NCBI GenBank assembly: GCA_004322535.1
Contig: SCUZ01000056.1
Location: forward strand, 1 to 64,000
Length of the DNA stretch: 64,000 nt
Origin: Rugosibacter sp.
Lineage (GTDB): Bacteria; Pseudomonadota; Gammaproteobacteria; Burkholderiales; Rhodocyclaceae
Direction of reading: 5' to 3'
Shown here: piece after piece, positions 10,301 to 18,338 of the stretch
Position numbering within the stretch: the first letter of the stretch is position 1
How the letters are laid out: each line of letters opens with the position of its first letter
Notes under the pieces: generated by a model
Databases searched by the model: none
What the model was told of the DNA's origin: nothing
Seen by the model: only the letters and a program-made list of their open reading frames with translations
Translations under genes and position numbers: made by a program

Positions 10301-10567
10301 ACCGCAGCGGCGCTAGAAGCAGGTTTTGTTCGCTTTCGCCCGGTGCTGATGACCGCCCTTGCCATGATTATCGGCATGGCGCCTATGGCCTTGGGTCTTG
10401 GCGAAGGCGGCGAGCAAAATGCGCCCCTTGGCCGCGCCGTGATTGGCGGCTTGCTCTTTGCAACCATTGCCACCCTGATGTTTGTTCCTGTTGTTTTTAG
10501 CATTGTGCATGCGCGCCACGGCAAAAAAACCGTGCCCCTTGCCATCGGAGAATCCCATGTCGTCTGA
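7370..10567 (+). CDS. RND efflux transporter permease
   Basis: Inner-membrane proton-driven pump subunit of the AcrB/MdtB (RND/HAE1-like) family, 1065 residues, normal for the family. It starts at GTG 7370, preceded by GAGGA. The N-terminus has one membrane segment, then FPDIKIPVIAVAWQYTGLPP, typical of the porter domain. The TM4 segment LALAVGILVDDATVTIENI has the paired aspartates of the proton relay. The second half repeats the layout, with ALTGAIMCMGVATANSVLIV in TM10. Its stop overlaps the next start by 11 bases, so pump and adaptor are translationally coupled. The substrate is unknown. The 26-bp repeat family is absent from the whole efflux locus. Confidence 0.95.
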   Translation: MLELVRIALRRPYTFVVMALLILIIGPLTALRMPTDIFPDIKIPVIAVAWQYTGLPPEEMAGRIATIHQRVLATTVNDIEHIEANSYAGFAIVKIFFQPGVDIATANAQITSVSQTIVKQMPQGTTPPLILNYSASTVPILQLALSGKGLSEKNLADLGMNAIRTPLVTVAGAAIPYPFGGKTRQVQIDLNPAALQARGLSGQDVAAALAAQNLITPVGTQKIGAMEYTLQLNTAPSAIEDIGNLPIKFVNGTTIYVRDVAHVRDGNAPQTNIVHVDGSRSVLMSVLKNGVTSTLAIVAGIKQKLIDIKPNLPENLEIAPINDQSIFVRAAVTGVAVEGVIAAALTSIMILLFLGSWRSTIIIAISIPLSILGAIMCLSALGETLNIMTLGGLALAVGILVDDATVTIENINWHLEQGKQVQTAIMDGAAQIVMPAFVSLLCICIVFVPMFFLEGIARFLFVPMAEAVIFAMICSFILSRTLVPTMANSLLRPHAPHTDEHGLDSVLPPSSNPLVQFQRRFEARFEHFREGYRGLLDLALHHRKLFVTVFLGFVVASFFLTPFLGRNFFPAVDSGQILMHARVQVGTRVEETANQFAQIQDEIRRIIPAHDIDVIVDNIGVPISSINLTYNNTGLLGEQDGDIQIALKEGHQPTAEYIKALRERLPHAFPGVTFSFPPADMVSQILNFGSPAPIDLQIRGGKLDANFDYANKLLPKIRAIPGIADVRIQQSRQNPVFKIDLDRTRAQALGVTARDVTNSLVVNLAGSSQVAPTFWLNPKNGVSYPIVMQTPQYQLDSLTALANVPINSAGKETHILGGIAAFSRAASNAMISQYDIQPMVQINAAIQGRDLGAVAADLRRVLADTAKEVPKGSTVALLGQVHTMESAFSGLIFGLIGAIILIYFLIVVNFQSWLDPFVIITALPAALAGIIWMLFTTYTPLSVPALTGAIMCMGVATANSVLIVSFARERLDVLGNATAAALEAGFVRFRPVLMTALAMIIGMAPMALGLGEGGEQNAPLGRAVIGGLLFATIATLMFVPVVFSIVHARHGKKTVPLAIGESHVV

Positions 10568-11726
10568 TGCACCTGTTCGCTCACCTCGTCACTTGCGCAA
10601 AGTTGCCACCTTTCTGCTGGTTATCGCTCCAGCCATTGTCATTATTGGCCTGGTCACCCGCTATCTGGATAGCCGCAAACTGCGCGAATGGACTAATGCG
10701 CAGGCCTTGCACACGGTGGTTGTCAATCTACCGGGCACGGGCAAAAATGCGGCAAGCCTTGATCTGCCTGGCAGGATTGAAGCCTATGCACGCGCGCCCA
10801 TTTATGCACGGGTCTCCGGTTATCTCAAAAGCTGGAAAGCCGATATTGGCATGCCTGTCAAAACCGGCCAGTTGCTGGCTGAAATCGAGACCCCCGATCT
10901 TGACCAACAATTATTGCAAGCCAAGGCTGATCTAGCGAATGCTGAATCCGCCGCCAAGCTCTCTGCCACCACCGCAAAACGCTGGCAGGCCATGTTGGGA
11001 TCCGATGCTGTATCCCATCAGGAAGTGGATGAAAAAACAACGGATCTGACCAACAAGCAAGCACTGGTCAAGTCCGCCACAGCCAATGTGGCGCGTTACC
11101 AGGCGCTGAAAAGCTTTACCCGCATCCTTGCACCCTTCGATGGCATGGTGACCGCCCGCTCAACGGACATCGGCGCACTCATTAACGCCGGCAGCGGTGT
11201 CGGGCCTGAGCTATTTGTGGTTTCTGATACACGCAAATTACGCATCTATGTAAATGTGCCGCAAAACTACGCCCCGGCTATCAAAAAAAGCGGCAAAGCC
11301 AAGATCAGCGTGCCAGAACATCCCGGCAAGTTCTACCCGGCAACGATTGAGTCCTACTCCCAAGCCATTAACGCGGCATCCGGCGCCATGTTGGTGCAAC
11401 TCGTGGTCAATAACCCCGCAGGTGAGCTGCTTCCCGGCGGCTATGCTTTGATCAGCCTGGATTTACCCAACGATAAACCGAGCTTGAGCATCCCTGCCAG
11501 CGCCCTGATATTCGATAAAGCGGGCTTGCGCGTTGCCACCGTGGATTCGACCAATAAAACGCTGATCAAACAAATCACCGTTGCACGCGATTTAGGCAAT
11601 GTGATCGAAATCGCCTCCGGCTTGACCAGTGCAGATCGCGTCATCGAGAGCCCGCCCGATGGTATAGAAAATGGCGCTTTGGTGCATGTTGCCGCGCCTG
11701 AAAAAGCCGCACCTGCAGCGAAATAA
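10557..11726 (+). CDS. RND efflux periplasmic adaptor (HlyD/MFP family)
   Basis: Periplasmic adaptor linking the RND pump to the outer-membrane channel. The start at ATG 10557 has GGAG seven bases upstream and lies inside the end of the pump gene; the frame is open further upstream but only by overlap with that gene. The 389-residue product has an N-terminal membrane anchor (about residues 15-36). RAPIYARVSGYLKSWKADIG and MPVKTGQLLAEIETPDLDQQ form the first half of the lipoyl domain, a helical hairpin with many A and Q residues follows, and ILAPFDGMVTARSTDIGALI is the second lipoyl half. A beta-barrel domain and a C-terminal A/K-rich tail complete it. Confidence 0.95.
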   Translation: MSSDAPVRSPRHLRKVATFLLVIAPAIVIIGLVTRYLDSRKLREWTNAQALHTVVVNLPGTGKNAASLDLPGRIEAYARAPIYARVSGYLKSWKADIGMPVKTGQLLAEIETPDLDQQLLQAKADLANAESAAKLSATTAKRWQAMLGSDAVSHQEVDEKTTDLTNKQALVKSATANVARYQALKSFTRILAPFDGMVTARSTDIGALINAGSGVGPELFVVSDTRKLRIYVNVPQNYAPAIKKSGKAKISVPEHPGKFYPATIESYSQAINAASGAMLVQLVVNNPAGELLPGGYALISLDLPNDKPSLSIPASALIFDKAGLRVATVDSTNKTLIKQITVARDLGNVIEIASGLTSADRVIESPPDGIENGALVHVAAPEKAAPAAK

Positions 11727-11775
11727 GCCGCCCAAGCCTAATAAAGATACCCAACAAGCCACACCTCATCCGCAC

Positions 11776-13353
11776 ATGAAAAAATATCAATTCAGCATAA
11801 AACAGTTCTTCGCACTGTTACCACTGCTGGCCGTTTTCCTCGGCGGCTGCTCTTTGGCACCCCCCCTCCAAACGCCAAAGATTGCACCAGCCGTCGGGGA
11901 ATTCAAGGAAGAAAAACTCTGGGTCCCGGCACAACCCGCCGATAGCCTGCCGCGTGATGCCTGGTGGACTTTGTATGCCGACAATGAGCTCAACACCCTG
12001 CAACAACGCCTGATTGCCAACAGCCCCAACCTTGCCGCAGCCCTTGCCCGCTATCAAAGCGCAACCGCTTATAACGAACAGATTCGCGCAGCGCGCTTCC
12101 CTGTCATGGACGCCAAGGCCAGCGCCCAGCGCAACCGCCAATCGGAACAACGCCCTTTGCGCGTACTGGGCCCCAATTCACCGGATATTTACGAAGACTA
12201 TTCTTTGAGCCTGGGCTTAACCTATGAGTTGGACTTATGGGGGCGAGTACGCAATCAGGTCGCCTCTGCCTCCGCCAGCGAAAAAGCCGCGCAGGCCGAT
12301 CTGGAATCGGCACGGCTGAGCCTGCAAGCGCAACTGGCTGATTATTACCTCAGCTTGCGTGGACTGGATGACGAAAACAGCTTGTTAAATGATACCGTCA
12401 ATGCCTATGCCAAGGCGCTGGAGATGACGCGTGCCCGCCATGCGGGCGGCATTGCCTCCGGGCTGGACGTTGCTCGGGGAGAAACCCAGTTTGAGTCAGC
12501 CCGCTCGCAAGCCAGCCAAACCCTGGCCGCGCGTGCCTTGATTGAACACGCCATTGCCGCCCTCATCGGCGAACCCGCCTCAACCTTCGCCATCACCCCA
12601 CAGCGTGTTCAGCTCAAATTACCCAGCATCCCCGCTGGTATGCCCTCCACGCTGTTGCAACGCCGCCCCGACATTGCCGCCGCCCAGCGCCGCATTGAAG
12701 CCGCTAATGCCGATATTGGCATTGTCCGTGCGAGTTACTTTCCTTCGCTCATGTTAGGTGCCGTCTTTGGCTACCAAACCAGTCAGGCGGGTAACCTCAT
12801 CACCGCCCCGAATCGCTTTTGGTCGCTTGGGCCCTCCTTGTTGCTCAATTTGTTTGATGCCGGCCAGCGCCAAGCCAAAGTCGCACAATCCGTAGCCGTC
12901 TTGGACGAATTAGCCGCGCAATATCGCAGCGTCGCGCTGGGCGCTTTTCAGCAAGTGGAAGACAACCTGGCCCAGTTGCAGCATTACCACACCGCCCTGG
13001 AAGCAGAACAAGCCGCAGCGGCTGCCGCACAACGCTCGCTGGACTTTGCCAACACCCGCTACCGCGAAGGCGCCATTAGTTATCTTGAAGTCGTCAGCTC
13101 GCAAACCGCCACGCTGCAAGCCCAACGCAGCGCATTGGCCATCAACACCCGCCAGTTGCGCACAAGCGTGCAGCTGATCCGCGCCTTAGGCGGGGGCTGG
13201 ATTATGACGGCCGATGATAAAGAGGGCGACAAGGATCGAAACCAAGCGCAAAATGACGGCGGCGTCGCCCTGCTTGCGCCGCAAAAGGCTACTGCTACGG
13301 AAGCTACCAGCGCAACTGCGACCACGACCTCAAGCGCTGCCGCCAGCCAATAA
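11776..13353 (+). CDS. Outer-membrane efflux lipoprotein (NodT/OprM-type)
   Basis: TolC-like outer-membrane channel of the NodT family, closing the tripartite efflux system. The start at ATG 11776 gives a lipoprotein signal peptide ending LAVFLGGC, with the cysteine as lipidation site. Two long repeated helical regions follow, including AAALARYQSATAYNEQIRAA, SGLDVARGETQFESARSQ and the family motif LLQRRPDIAAAQRRIEAANA, with IGIVRASYFPSLML. The product has 525 residues, longer than usual because of a low-complexity tail of about 45 residues rich in A, T, S and D after the last helix. It lies 49 bp after the adaptor and converges on bioD with an 8-bp gap and no obvious terminator. Confidence 0.94.
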   Translation: MKKYQFSIKQFFALLPLLAVFLGGCSLAPPLQTPKIAPAVGEFKEEKLWVPAQPADSLPRDAWWTLYADNELNTLQQRLIANSPNLAAALARYQSATAYNEQIRAARFPVMDAKASAQRNRQSEQRPLRVLGPNSPDIYEDYSLSLGLTYELDLWGRVRNQVASASASEKAAQADLESARLSLQAQLADYYLSLRGLDDENSLLNDTVNAYAKALEMTRARHAGGIASGLDVARGETQFESARSQASQTLAARALIEHAIAALIGEPASTFAITPQRVQLKLPSIPAGMPSTLLQRRPDIAAAQRRIEAANADIGIVRASYFPSLMLGAVFGYQTSQAGNLITAPNRFWSLGPSLLLNLFDAGQRQAKVAQSVAVLDELAAQYRSVALGAFQQVEDNLAQLQHYHTALEAEQAAAAAAQRSLDFANTRYREGAISYLEVVSSQTATLQAQRSALAINTRQLRTSVQLIRALGGGWIMTADDKEGDKDRNQAQNDGGVALLAPQKATATEATSATATTTSSAAASQ

Positions 13354-13361
13354 ACCCAAGT

Positions 13362-14102
13362 TCAGCACAAGATTTCCGCCAGCGCCGCCACGCCCACGGC
13401 GGGTGCATCGCGGCGTATGCCAAGCAATGGAATATCGCCACTATGCGAGCGCAAGGACGCTAGCGTTCCATCTAAGGAAACGGACGCATCGAGCGACTCA
13501 TTGACTACGATCGCCGTAACTCCAACGCCAGCGCTTTGCTTGCCTTGCACGACCCTTGAATCGCTTTCAGGCACTTTTTTCAATGCTTCCAACGCCGTCA
13601 GCGTGTGGCTCAAGCTGCCCAAATAGCTACCTGCGACCAGAATGCACGGCAAGCCGCTGGCCGCAATCCAGTCGCGCACGGTATGCCGCGCATCGAGCGG
13701 CACCATCACGCCGCCGACGCCTTCGATAAGCGTTAAAAAGTTCCCGGAGGGACGCAAAGCACTGGCGCTAGCGAGGCGGCATGTTGACGCAACCAATGCC
13801 TCAAAATCAATCACCCGCCCCTCGCGCGTAGCGGCCATGTCAGGCGACAGGGGCGCGGCAAACCGCCAGGGCGCAATCTCGTCCAGCGAAGCGACATCAA
13901 TCGCCCTCCCCAATGCCGCGAGGATTTGCCCGGCATCGCTCGCTTCTGCTGTCGCCATGTCAAAGCCGGATAAAACCGGCTTATAAGCCTGAACAGTTCG
14001 ATCCAACCCCTGCCCTGCCGCACGCCAATGGCGCAATAGCGCACAGGTGAGCCAAGTCTTGCCAATGTCCGTGCCCGTGCCGGTGATGAAATACGCACTC
14101 AT
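13362..14102 (-). CDS. bioD: Dethiobiotin synthetase
   Basis: Forms the ureido ring of dethiobiotin from 7,8-diaminopelargonate, CO2 and ATP. The Walker-A-like GTGTDIGKTW is at residues 7-16, KPVLSGFD is the substrate-binding region and LIEGVGGVMVPL is the conserved EGxGG motif. The product has 246 residues, slightly longer than the usual 225 or so. Just before EGVGG, residues about 108-123 (CRLASASALRPSGNFL) are encoded by a 46-bp sequence shared with glnS at 58876, at a place where family members normally have a shorter link. It lies four bases after pepN and is probably cotranscribed with it; bioA is 6 kb away and the other bio genes are not in the window. Confidence 0.93.
   Translation of the reverse strand: MSAYFITGTGTDIGKTWLTCALLRHWRAAGQGLDRTVQAYKPVLSGFDMATAEASDAGQILAALGRAIDVASLDEIAPWRFAAPLSPDMAATREGRVIDFEALVASTCRLASASALRPSGNFLTLIEGVGGVMVPLDARHTVRDWIAASGLPCILVAGSYLGSLSHTLTALEALKKVPESDSRVVQGKQSAGVGVTAIVVNESLDASVSLDGTLASLRSHSGDIPLLGIRRDAPAVGVAALAEILC
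13736..13781 (+). repeat. Long (46-bp) variant of the 26-bp family, inside bioD
   Basis: Matches 40 of 46 bases with 58876-58921 in glnS and has the same length with no gaps. It begins AAAAGTTCCC, has GGGACGCAAAGC in the middle and ends with GGCGCTAGCGAGGCGGCA, which corresponds to the right part of the 26-bp form. In bioD it is read on the opposite strand, in the frame that gives RRITSAD-like residues (here CRLASAS). Confidence 0.85.
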
Positions 14103-14106
14103 GGCA

Positions 14107-16788
14107 TTACCTTAAAGCATTAGCCACCACTTCGGCCACATCCTTCGCTAGATCCTCACATGCGGCGATGCGCTCAAGCGCATGGCGGGCATGCTCCTGC
14201 CGCACGGCATCGAACTGCCGCCAGCGATCAAAACTGCGCGCGATGCGGGAAGCCACTTGTGGGTTGAGTGCTTGCAGTTCAATGATGAAGTCAGCGACGA
14301 GCCGATAGCCGCTGCCATCCGCCGCATGAAAGTGCCTCGGGTTGGCGGCGCAGAAACTGCGCACCAGAGCGTAGACCTTGTTCGGATTTTTCATATCAAA
14401 GGCCGGGTGGCGCATCAGCTCGGTGACCCGCGCCGTAGTGCCGGGCAGACGCGACGTGGCCTGTACTTGCAGCCACTTGTCGACCACCAGCGCCTCATCC
14501 TGCCATTTAGCATGGAAAGCGGCGAGCGCGGTTGCGCGCTCGGGTCGGTCGAGATTGGCCAGAATGCCGAGGGCGGTGCTGACGTCAGTCATATTGCCGC
14601 CGTCATTCAACTGCACCATCAATCGTGGCAGCACCGAGGCCACCAGATAATCCGCCTCACTCTCCGCCAAAAATCCAAGGCACAGGTTGCGCAAGGCGCG
14701 GCGACCAACCTGGGTGCCCTCCGGCGCATAGGCTTCGGCAGGCGCCAGCGCAACCCATGCCGCCTCGAAACGCGCGCGCAAGACACCGGCCAGATGGCGG
14801 CGCAGGGCAAGGCGGGCATGATGAATCGCCTCGGGGTCGATGATCTCGCCGCGCCCGGCCACCTCCTCGGCCAACACTTGCTCCGCCGGCAGGGTCAGCG
14901 CCTCGGCCGCCAGCGCGGGATCGCCCTCCGGACTCAGCCCGGCATCGAGCACCCGGGCACAGGCGGCGGCAAACGCGGCGGGAATCCACTGCTCACCGGC
15001 GCCGCCGACCGCAATGCCGGCCAGCAGCACGCGCGTCGCCAGGCGCTGGCCGGCCTCCCAGCGATTCAGCGCATCGGAGTCGTGCGCCATCAAGTGCGCC
15101 AGTTCGGCGTCGGTCTGTTCGAAGTCAAGCTGCACCGGCGCGGAAAAGCCGCGTAGCAGCGAGGCGACGGGCGCCGCCGGAATGTCCTCGAAAACGAAGC
15201 TCTGCGTGGTTTCGGTGAGCGATAGCACCTTGGTTTTTTCCGCCAGGGCATCGCTTCCATCCGGCAGCACCAGACCGACGGCGACCGGGATATGCAAGGG
15301 GCCGTCATCGACGGGCAAGCCCGCGTCCCGCAACCGCTGCTCATAGGCCGTGGATGCAAGCGTCTGCGCCAGAGTCAGCGTATAGCGTTTGGCGGAGGTA
15401 TCGTAGCGACCTTCGGCATGCAAACGTGGCGTCCCGGCGCGGGCATACCAGCGGCGGAACTGCGTGAGATCCACGTTGCCGGCCACCTCCATCGCCGCGA
15501 CAAAATCCTCGCAAGTCACCGCCTGCCCGTCATGCCGCGCGAAATAGACATCCATGCCCCGGCGGAACGCCTCGCGCCCGATCAGCGTCTCGATCATGCG
15601 CACCACTTCGGCGCCCTTCTGATACACCGTGGCGGTGTAGAAATTGTTGATCTCGGCGTAGAACGCCGGCCGCACCGGATGCGCCATCGGCCCGGCATCC
15701 TCAGTGAACTGGGCGATGCGCAGGCTGCGCACGTCCTGGACGCGGGTCACCGCGCGCGAATGCACATCCGCACCGAATTCCTGATCGCGGAACACGGTCA
15801 GCCCTTCCTTCAGTGACAACTGAAACCAGTCGCGGCAGGTCACGCGATTGCCCGTCCAGTTGTGGAAATACTCGTGCCCCACCACGCGGTCGATATTCTG
15901 GTAATCCACGTCAGTCGCCGTATCCGGACGCGCCAGCACATATTTGGTGTTGAAAATATTCAACCCCTTGTTCTCCATCGCCCCCATGTTGAAGTCACCC
16001 ACCGCGACAATCATGTAGCCATCCAGATCCATTTCCAGCCCGAAGCACTCCTCGTCCCAACGCATCGCCTTCCGCAATGCCGCCAGCGCGTGGCCACACT
16101 GGTCGAGCTTGCCCGGTTCGACATACACCGCGCAGCGCACCGTGCGGCCGGATGCGGTGACGTAAGTGTCCTCCAGCACGTCGAGTTTCGCCGCCACCAG
16201 CGCGAACAGGTAACACGGCTTGGCGAAGGGGTCTTCCCAGCGCGCCCAGTGCCGGCCATTGCCTGCTTCTCCTGTAGCGACGAGATTGCCGTTGGAGAGC
16301 AATTGCGGAAAGCGTTCGCGCTCGGCCTCGATGGTGCAGATATACCGCCCCATCACGTCGGGCCGGTCGGGAAAGAAGGTGATGCGGCGAAAGCCTTCGG
16401 CCTCGCATTGCGTGAAATAGCCATCGCGGGAACGGTACAGGCCGGAGAGCTGCGTATTTTGATCCGGCGCGATGCGCACCACGGTTTCGAGCATGAAAAC
16501 ATCGGGCAGAGGCGCATGCACGGTCAAGGTGCCACTGGTCAGCGTGTAAAGCGAGGCATCCAGCGCCGTGTCACCGACGCCGACTTTTATCAGTTCGAGT
16601 TCCTCGCCATTCAGCACCAGTGCCCCGCCCGCGCCTTGTGCCGCCTGCAGATTGCGCCGGCAGCCGAGCCGGGCGCGCACCTCGGCGCAGCCTTCATGAA
16701 TCGCCACATGCAAATCGACCGTATCGACCCACCAGGCAGGCGGCGCGTAGTCCTTGAGATAAATGGCGTGCGGGGTTTCGGTGTGCAT
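14107..16788 (-). CDS. pepN: Aminopeptidase N (M1 family)
   Basis: Zinc metallo-aminopeptidase that removes N-terminal residues from peptides in the cytoplasm. The product has 893 residues (E. coli PepN 870). The M1 exopeptidase motif GAMEN is at about residues 268-272 (NMGAMENKGLN), and the zinc motif HEYFHNWTGNR with the distal glutamate in LSLKEGLTVFRDQEF starts near residue 302. The N-terminal RRITFFPDRPDV is conserved in the family. The remaining C-terminal half is the helical domain of the E. coli-type enzyme. Residues 67-76 (IKVGVGDTAL) are encoded by a 23/26 copy of the dispersed repeat. It starts a unit with bioD. Confidence 0.96.
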   Translation of the reverse strand: MHTETPHAIYLKDYAPPAWWVDTVDLHVAIHEGCAEVRARLGCRRNLQAAQGAGGALVLNGEELELIKVGVGDTALDASLYTLTSGTLTVHAPLPDVFMLETVVRIAPDQNTQLSGLYRSRDGYFTQCEAEGFRRITFFPDRPDVMGRYICTIEAERERFPQLLSNGNLVATGEAGNGRHWARWEDPFAKPCYLFALVAAKLDVLEDTYVTASGRTVRCAVYVEPGKLDQCGHALAALRKAMRWDEECFGLEMDLDGYMIVAVGDFNMGAMENKGLNIFNTKYVLARPDTATDVDYQNIDRVVGHEYFHNWTGNRVTCRDWFQLSLKEGLTVFRDQEFGADVHSRAVTRVQDVRSLRIAQFTEDAGPMAHPVRPAFYAEINNFYTATVYQKGAEVVRMIETLIGREAFRRGMDVYFARHDGQAVTCEDFVAAMEVAGNVDLTQFRRWYARAGTPRLHAEGRYDTSAKRYTLTLAQTLASTAYEQRLRDAGLPVDDGPLHIPVAVGLVLPDGSDALAEKTKVLSLTETTQSFVFEDIPAAPVASLLRGFSAPVQLDFEQTDAELAHLMAHDSDALNRWEAGQRLATRVLLAGIAVGGAGEQWIPAAFAAACARVLDAGLSPEGDPALAAEALTLPAEQVLAEEVAGRGEIIDPEAIHHARLALRRHLAGVLRARFEAAWVALAPAEAYAPEGTQVGRRALRNLCLGFLAESEADYLVASVLPRLMVQLNDGGNMTDVSTALGILANLDRPERATALAAFHAKWQDEALVVDKWLQVQATSRLPGTTARVTELMRHPAFDMKNPNKVYALVRSFCAANPRHFHAADGSGYRLVADFIIELQALNPQVASRIARSFDRWRQFDAVRQEHARHALERIAACEDLAKDVAEVVANALR
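16563..16588 (-). repeat. 26-bp family copy inside pepN (23/26)
   Basis: On the pepN coding strand it reads AAAAGTCGGCGTCGG, then TGACA, then CGGCGC, differing from the reference copies at three bases. The encoded KVGVGDTA is in the same frame as KVGAGDTA in yhdP. By memory of the family the protein is not lengthened here. Confidence 0.8.
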
Positions 16789-16806
16789 GCGGGATTCCTT
16801 GAAAAA

Positions 16807-17343
16807 TCAGTTTGGCGAAAGGCTGGCGCCCACAGCCGCCACCGTAGCGAAATCACCGGCTGCCACGACATTCATGTAAGCCAGGATCAGCTCCTTGGCG
16901 AGATAGCGTCCGTGCGCCTTTTCATCCTGCTCGCGCACGATGGGAAAGGTGTCGAGGATGTAGGCCGCATCGTCGCGGTTGATGCCGTAGAGGGTGAAGA
17001 ACAGCGCATCCAGCCGCGCCATGCGGTGGCGGCGGTCGTTTTCGTCCCACTTGAACGGCGCGTCGTCATAGCCCATGTCACGCGCAAACGGCGCGTAAGC
17101 TTGTTCTCCATTTTCTGGCAGCAACATTGCCATGCTATTGCCTACGCCGCATTCCTTCGTGTACTGCGGCTGCACATCCGATGTGCTGGCTTCGCTCAAC
17201 CGGCTACCCGCCGTAAGCGGCGCGTAGATGCGCTGAAGCTCAGTAGTGAACAGGCTTGGCGCATCGTCCGCCAGTGCTTCCCGGACTGGCGTCGTCTTGA
17301 CGCCATCGAGCAGAACGTCTTGCGAAAAAAGTTTGCCATCCAT
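16807..17343 (-). pseudogene. C-terminal remnant of a large DNA methyltransferase (Eco57I-like)
   Basis: The 178-residue frame ends with DRRHRMARLDALFFTLYG, then INRDDAAYILDTFPIVREQD and RYLAKELILAYMNVVAAGD. These match the extreme C-terminus of long class I adenine methylases or type IIG enzymes of the Eco57I kind. The catalytic NPPY motif, SAM-binding region and target recognition domain are all missing, and the part before about residue 75 (PLTAGSRLSEAST and onward) is unlike that family. I therefore read it as a decayed end fragment, perhaps fused to unrelated sequence, not a working methylase. It lies 18 bp upstream of pepN on the same strand. No restriction or methylase core remains nearby. 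Confidence 0.6.
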
Positions 17344-17756
17344 GCGTCTTTAGAAGAGTGGTTTTTTGCAGGCGAAGAAGCCCAGCGAGTGTACCGGTAA
17401 AAATGACAAATGGCATGGCGTTTTGCATTTTGCACATGACTTCACCATGCTCTCCATACAATAGGCATGTCGATCGACTAGCCTGCAATGCGCATCAAGT
17501 AAAAGTCGGCGCTGATGATACGGCGCATCGCTTAGAAGCCGACCGAAGGAAAGGCACAGCTGAGCGCAGGGCATACTCGAACCCGTATCGGGCAGAGCCG
17601 TTTCTGGAAAGCCTCCAGGGGACGGCGGGTCATATGCCCGCCAAGACTTCAAATCAATCATCCACCGCCCACATGCATAGCTACATCGAGCGATAACGGC
17701 GCGCTAAAACATCAAGGGAAATTGCAGAAAGCGGGGAAGCGAACTTAATGAGCGTG
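17344..17756. other. 413-bp intergenic region with a repeat element
   Basis: No gene found. It carries the composite repeat at 17501-17620 and, at 17624-17642, a hairpin GGCGGG / CCCGCC with a 7-base loop and no T run. The rest shows nothing recognisable. Confidence 0.6.
17501..17620 (+). repeat. Intergenic composite copy of the repeat family
   Basis: The first 26 bases match the reference copies at 25 of 26 positions. Similarity to the other intergenic copy (32955-33120) then continues in blocks: GAAGCCGACCGAAGGAAAGG at 17535-17554, a second CG-AGG unit after it, GAACCCGTATCGGG with GCAGAGCCG at 17579-17600, and CTGGAAAG near 17605. The two copies differ in spacing between blocks, as expected of related but diverged elements. 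Confidence 0.8.
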
Positions 17757-18323
17757 CTACCAAGCCCTCACACGGCCCGTATCCACATGCACAAAATTTG
17801 ATGCGGGGTAATAACCGACGCCCCCCACTTGTAACGCGATAGCCGCACGGCGCAGCTGATCCAGCGGAATGCCTTCTACATGAATATCAATCGCCCGGCC
17901 TTGCATGTGCAAACTGCTTTTGGCCACACCGCCCGAATGCGCGGCCAGCATGGCGTTGGTTTGTGGCGAGCGGTAGCCTGAAATAATCTGAAACGGCTTT
18001 GGTGTTGCCAGCACGCCCTGCAGGGTGTACAGCAGATCAAGCAAAGGCAACTCCATCGGACGCACGTCATTGGTCCGATAATCGCGCAAAATATGGTTGA
18101 TATCGGTTAGCGCATCGGGCAAGTAATTGCCCTCAGCCCAATAACTGGTCTTAAGATTTTCGCCGGTATGCTGATTATAAAACGCAAGCTCGCGCGCACC
18201 GTTTGATTCTCGGTCAACCGTGGCCAAGGCTGGCCAGCTGCGCAATCCTGTCAGCGCAAATGCGGTGCCTACTGCACCTGCCTTAAGCCATCCACGCCGT
18301 TTCGTGCATACTCGCTGACTCAT
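17757..18323 (-). CDS. DUF882/M15-like murein endopeptidase with Tat-like signal
   Basis: Small periplasmic peptidase of the DUF882 (YcbK/MepK-like) group, related to M15 zinc D,D-peptidases; E. coli MepK cuts peptidoglycan cross-links. The 188-residue product starts with a twin-arginine-like signal (KRRGWLKAGAVGTAFALTG). The metal motif is SLHMQGRAIDIHV (H139, D146) with the second histidine in FVHVD (H179), as in M15 enzymes, and ISGYRSPQTNAML is the typical preceding segment. It lies 15 bp after the L,D-transpeptidase gene on the same strand, so the two cell-wall enzymes are probably made together. Whether it cuts 3-3 or 4-3 links cannot be read from sequence. Confidence 0.88.
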   Translation of the reverse strand: MSQRVCTKRRGWLKAGAVGTAFALTGLRSWPALATVDRESNGARELAFYNQHTGENLKTSYWAEGNYLPDALTDINHILRDYRTNDVRPMELPLLDLLYTLQGVLATPKPFQIISGYRSPQTNAMLAAHSGGVAKSSLHMQGRAIDIHVEGIPLDQLRRAAIALQVGGVGYYPASNFVHVDTGRVRAW

Positions 18324-18338
18324 TTTTGCCCCCTCCTA

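Noticed and set aside
16335..16395. GGTGATGCGGCG with AAAGCC in pepN, similar to the right half of the repeat
   Set aside because: It encodes the conserved RRITFFPDRPDV of PepN and lacks the left half, so it is native sequence.
15862..17400. A 512-codon open frame on the plus strand opposite pepN and the methylase remnant
   Set aside because: It is antisense to a well-supported gene, lacks a family resemblance, is rich in H, R, A and V as expected of the complement of GC-rich codons, and has no ribosome-binding site.
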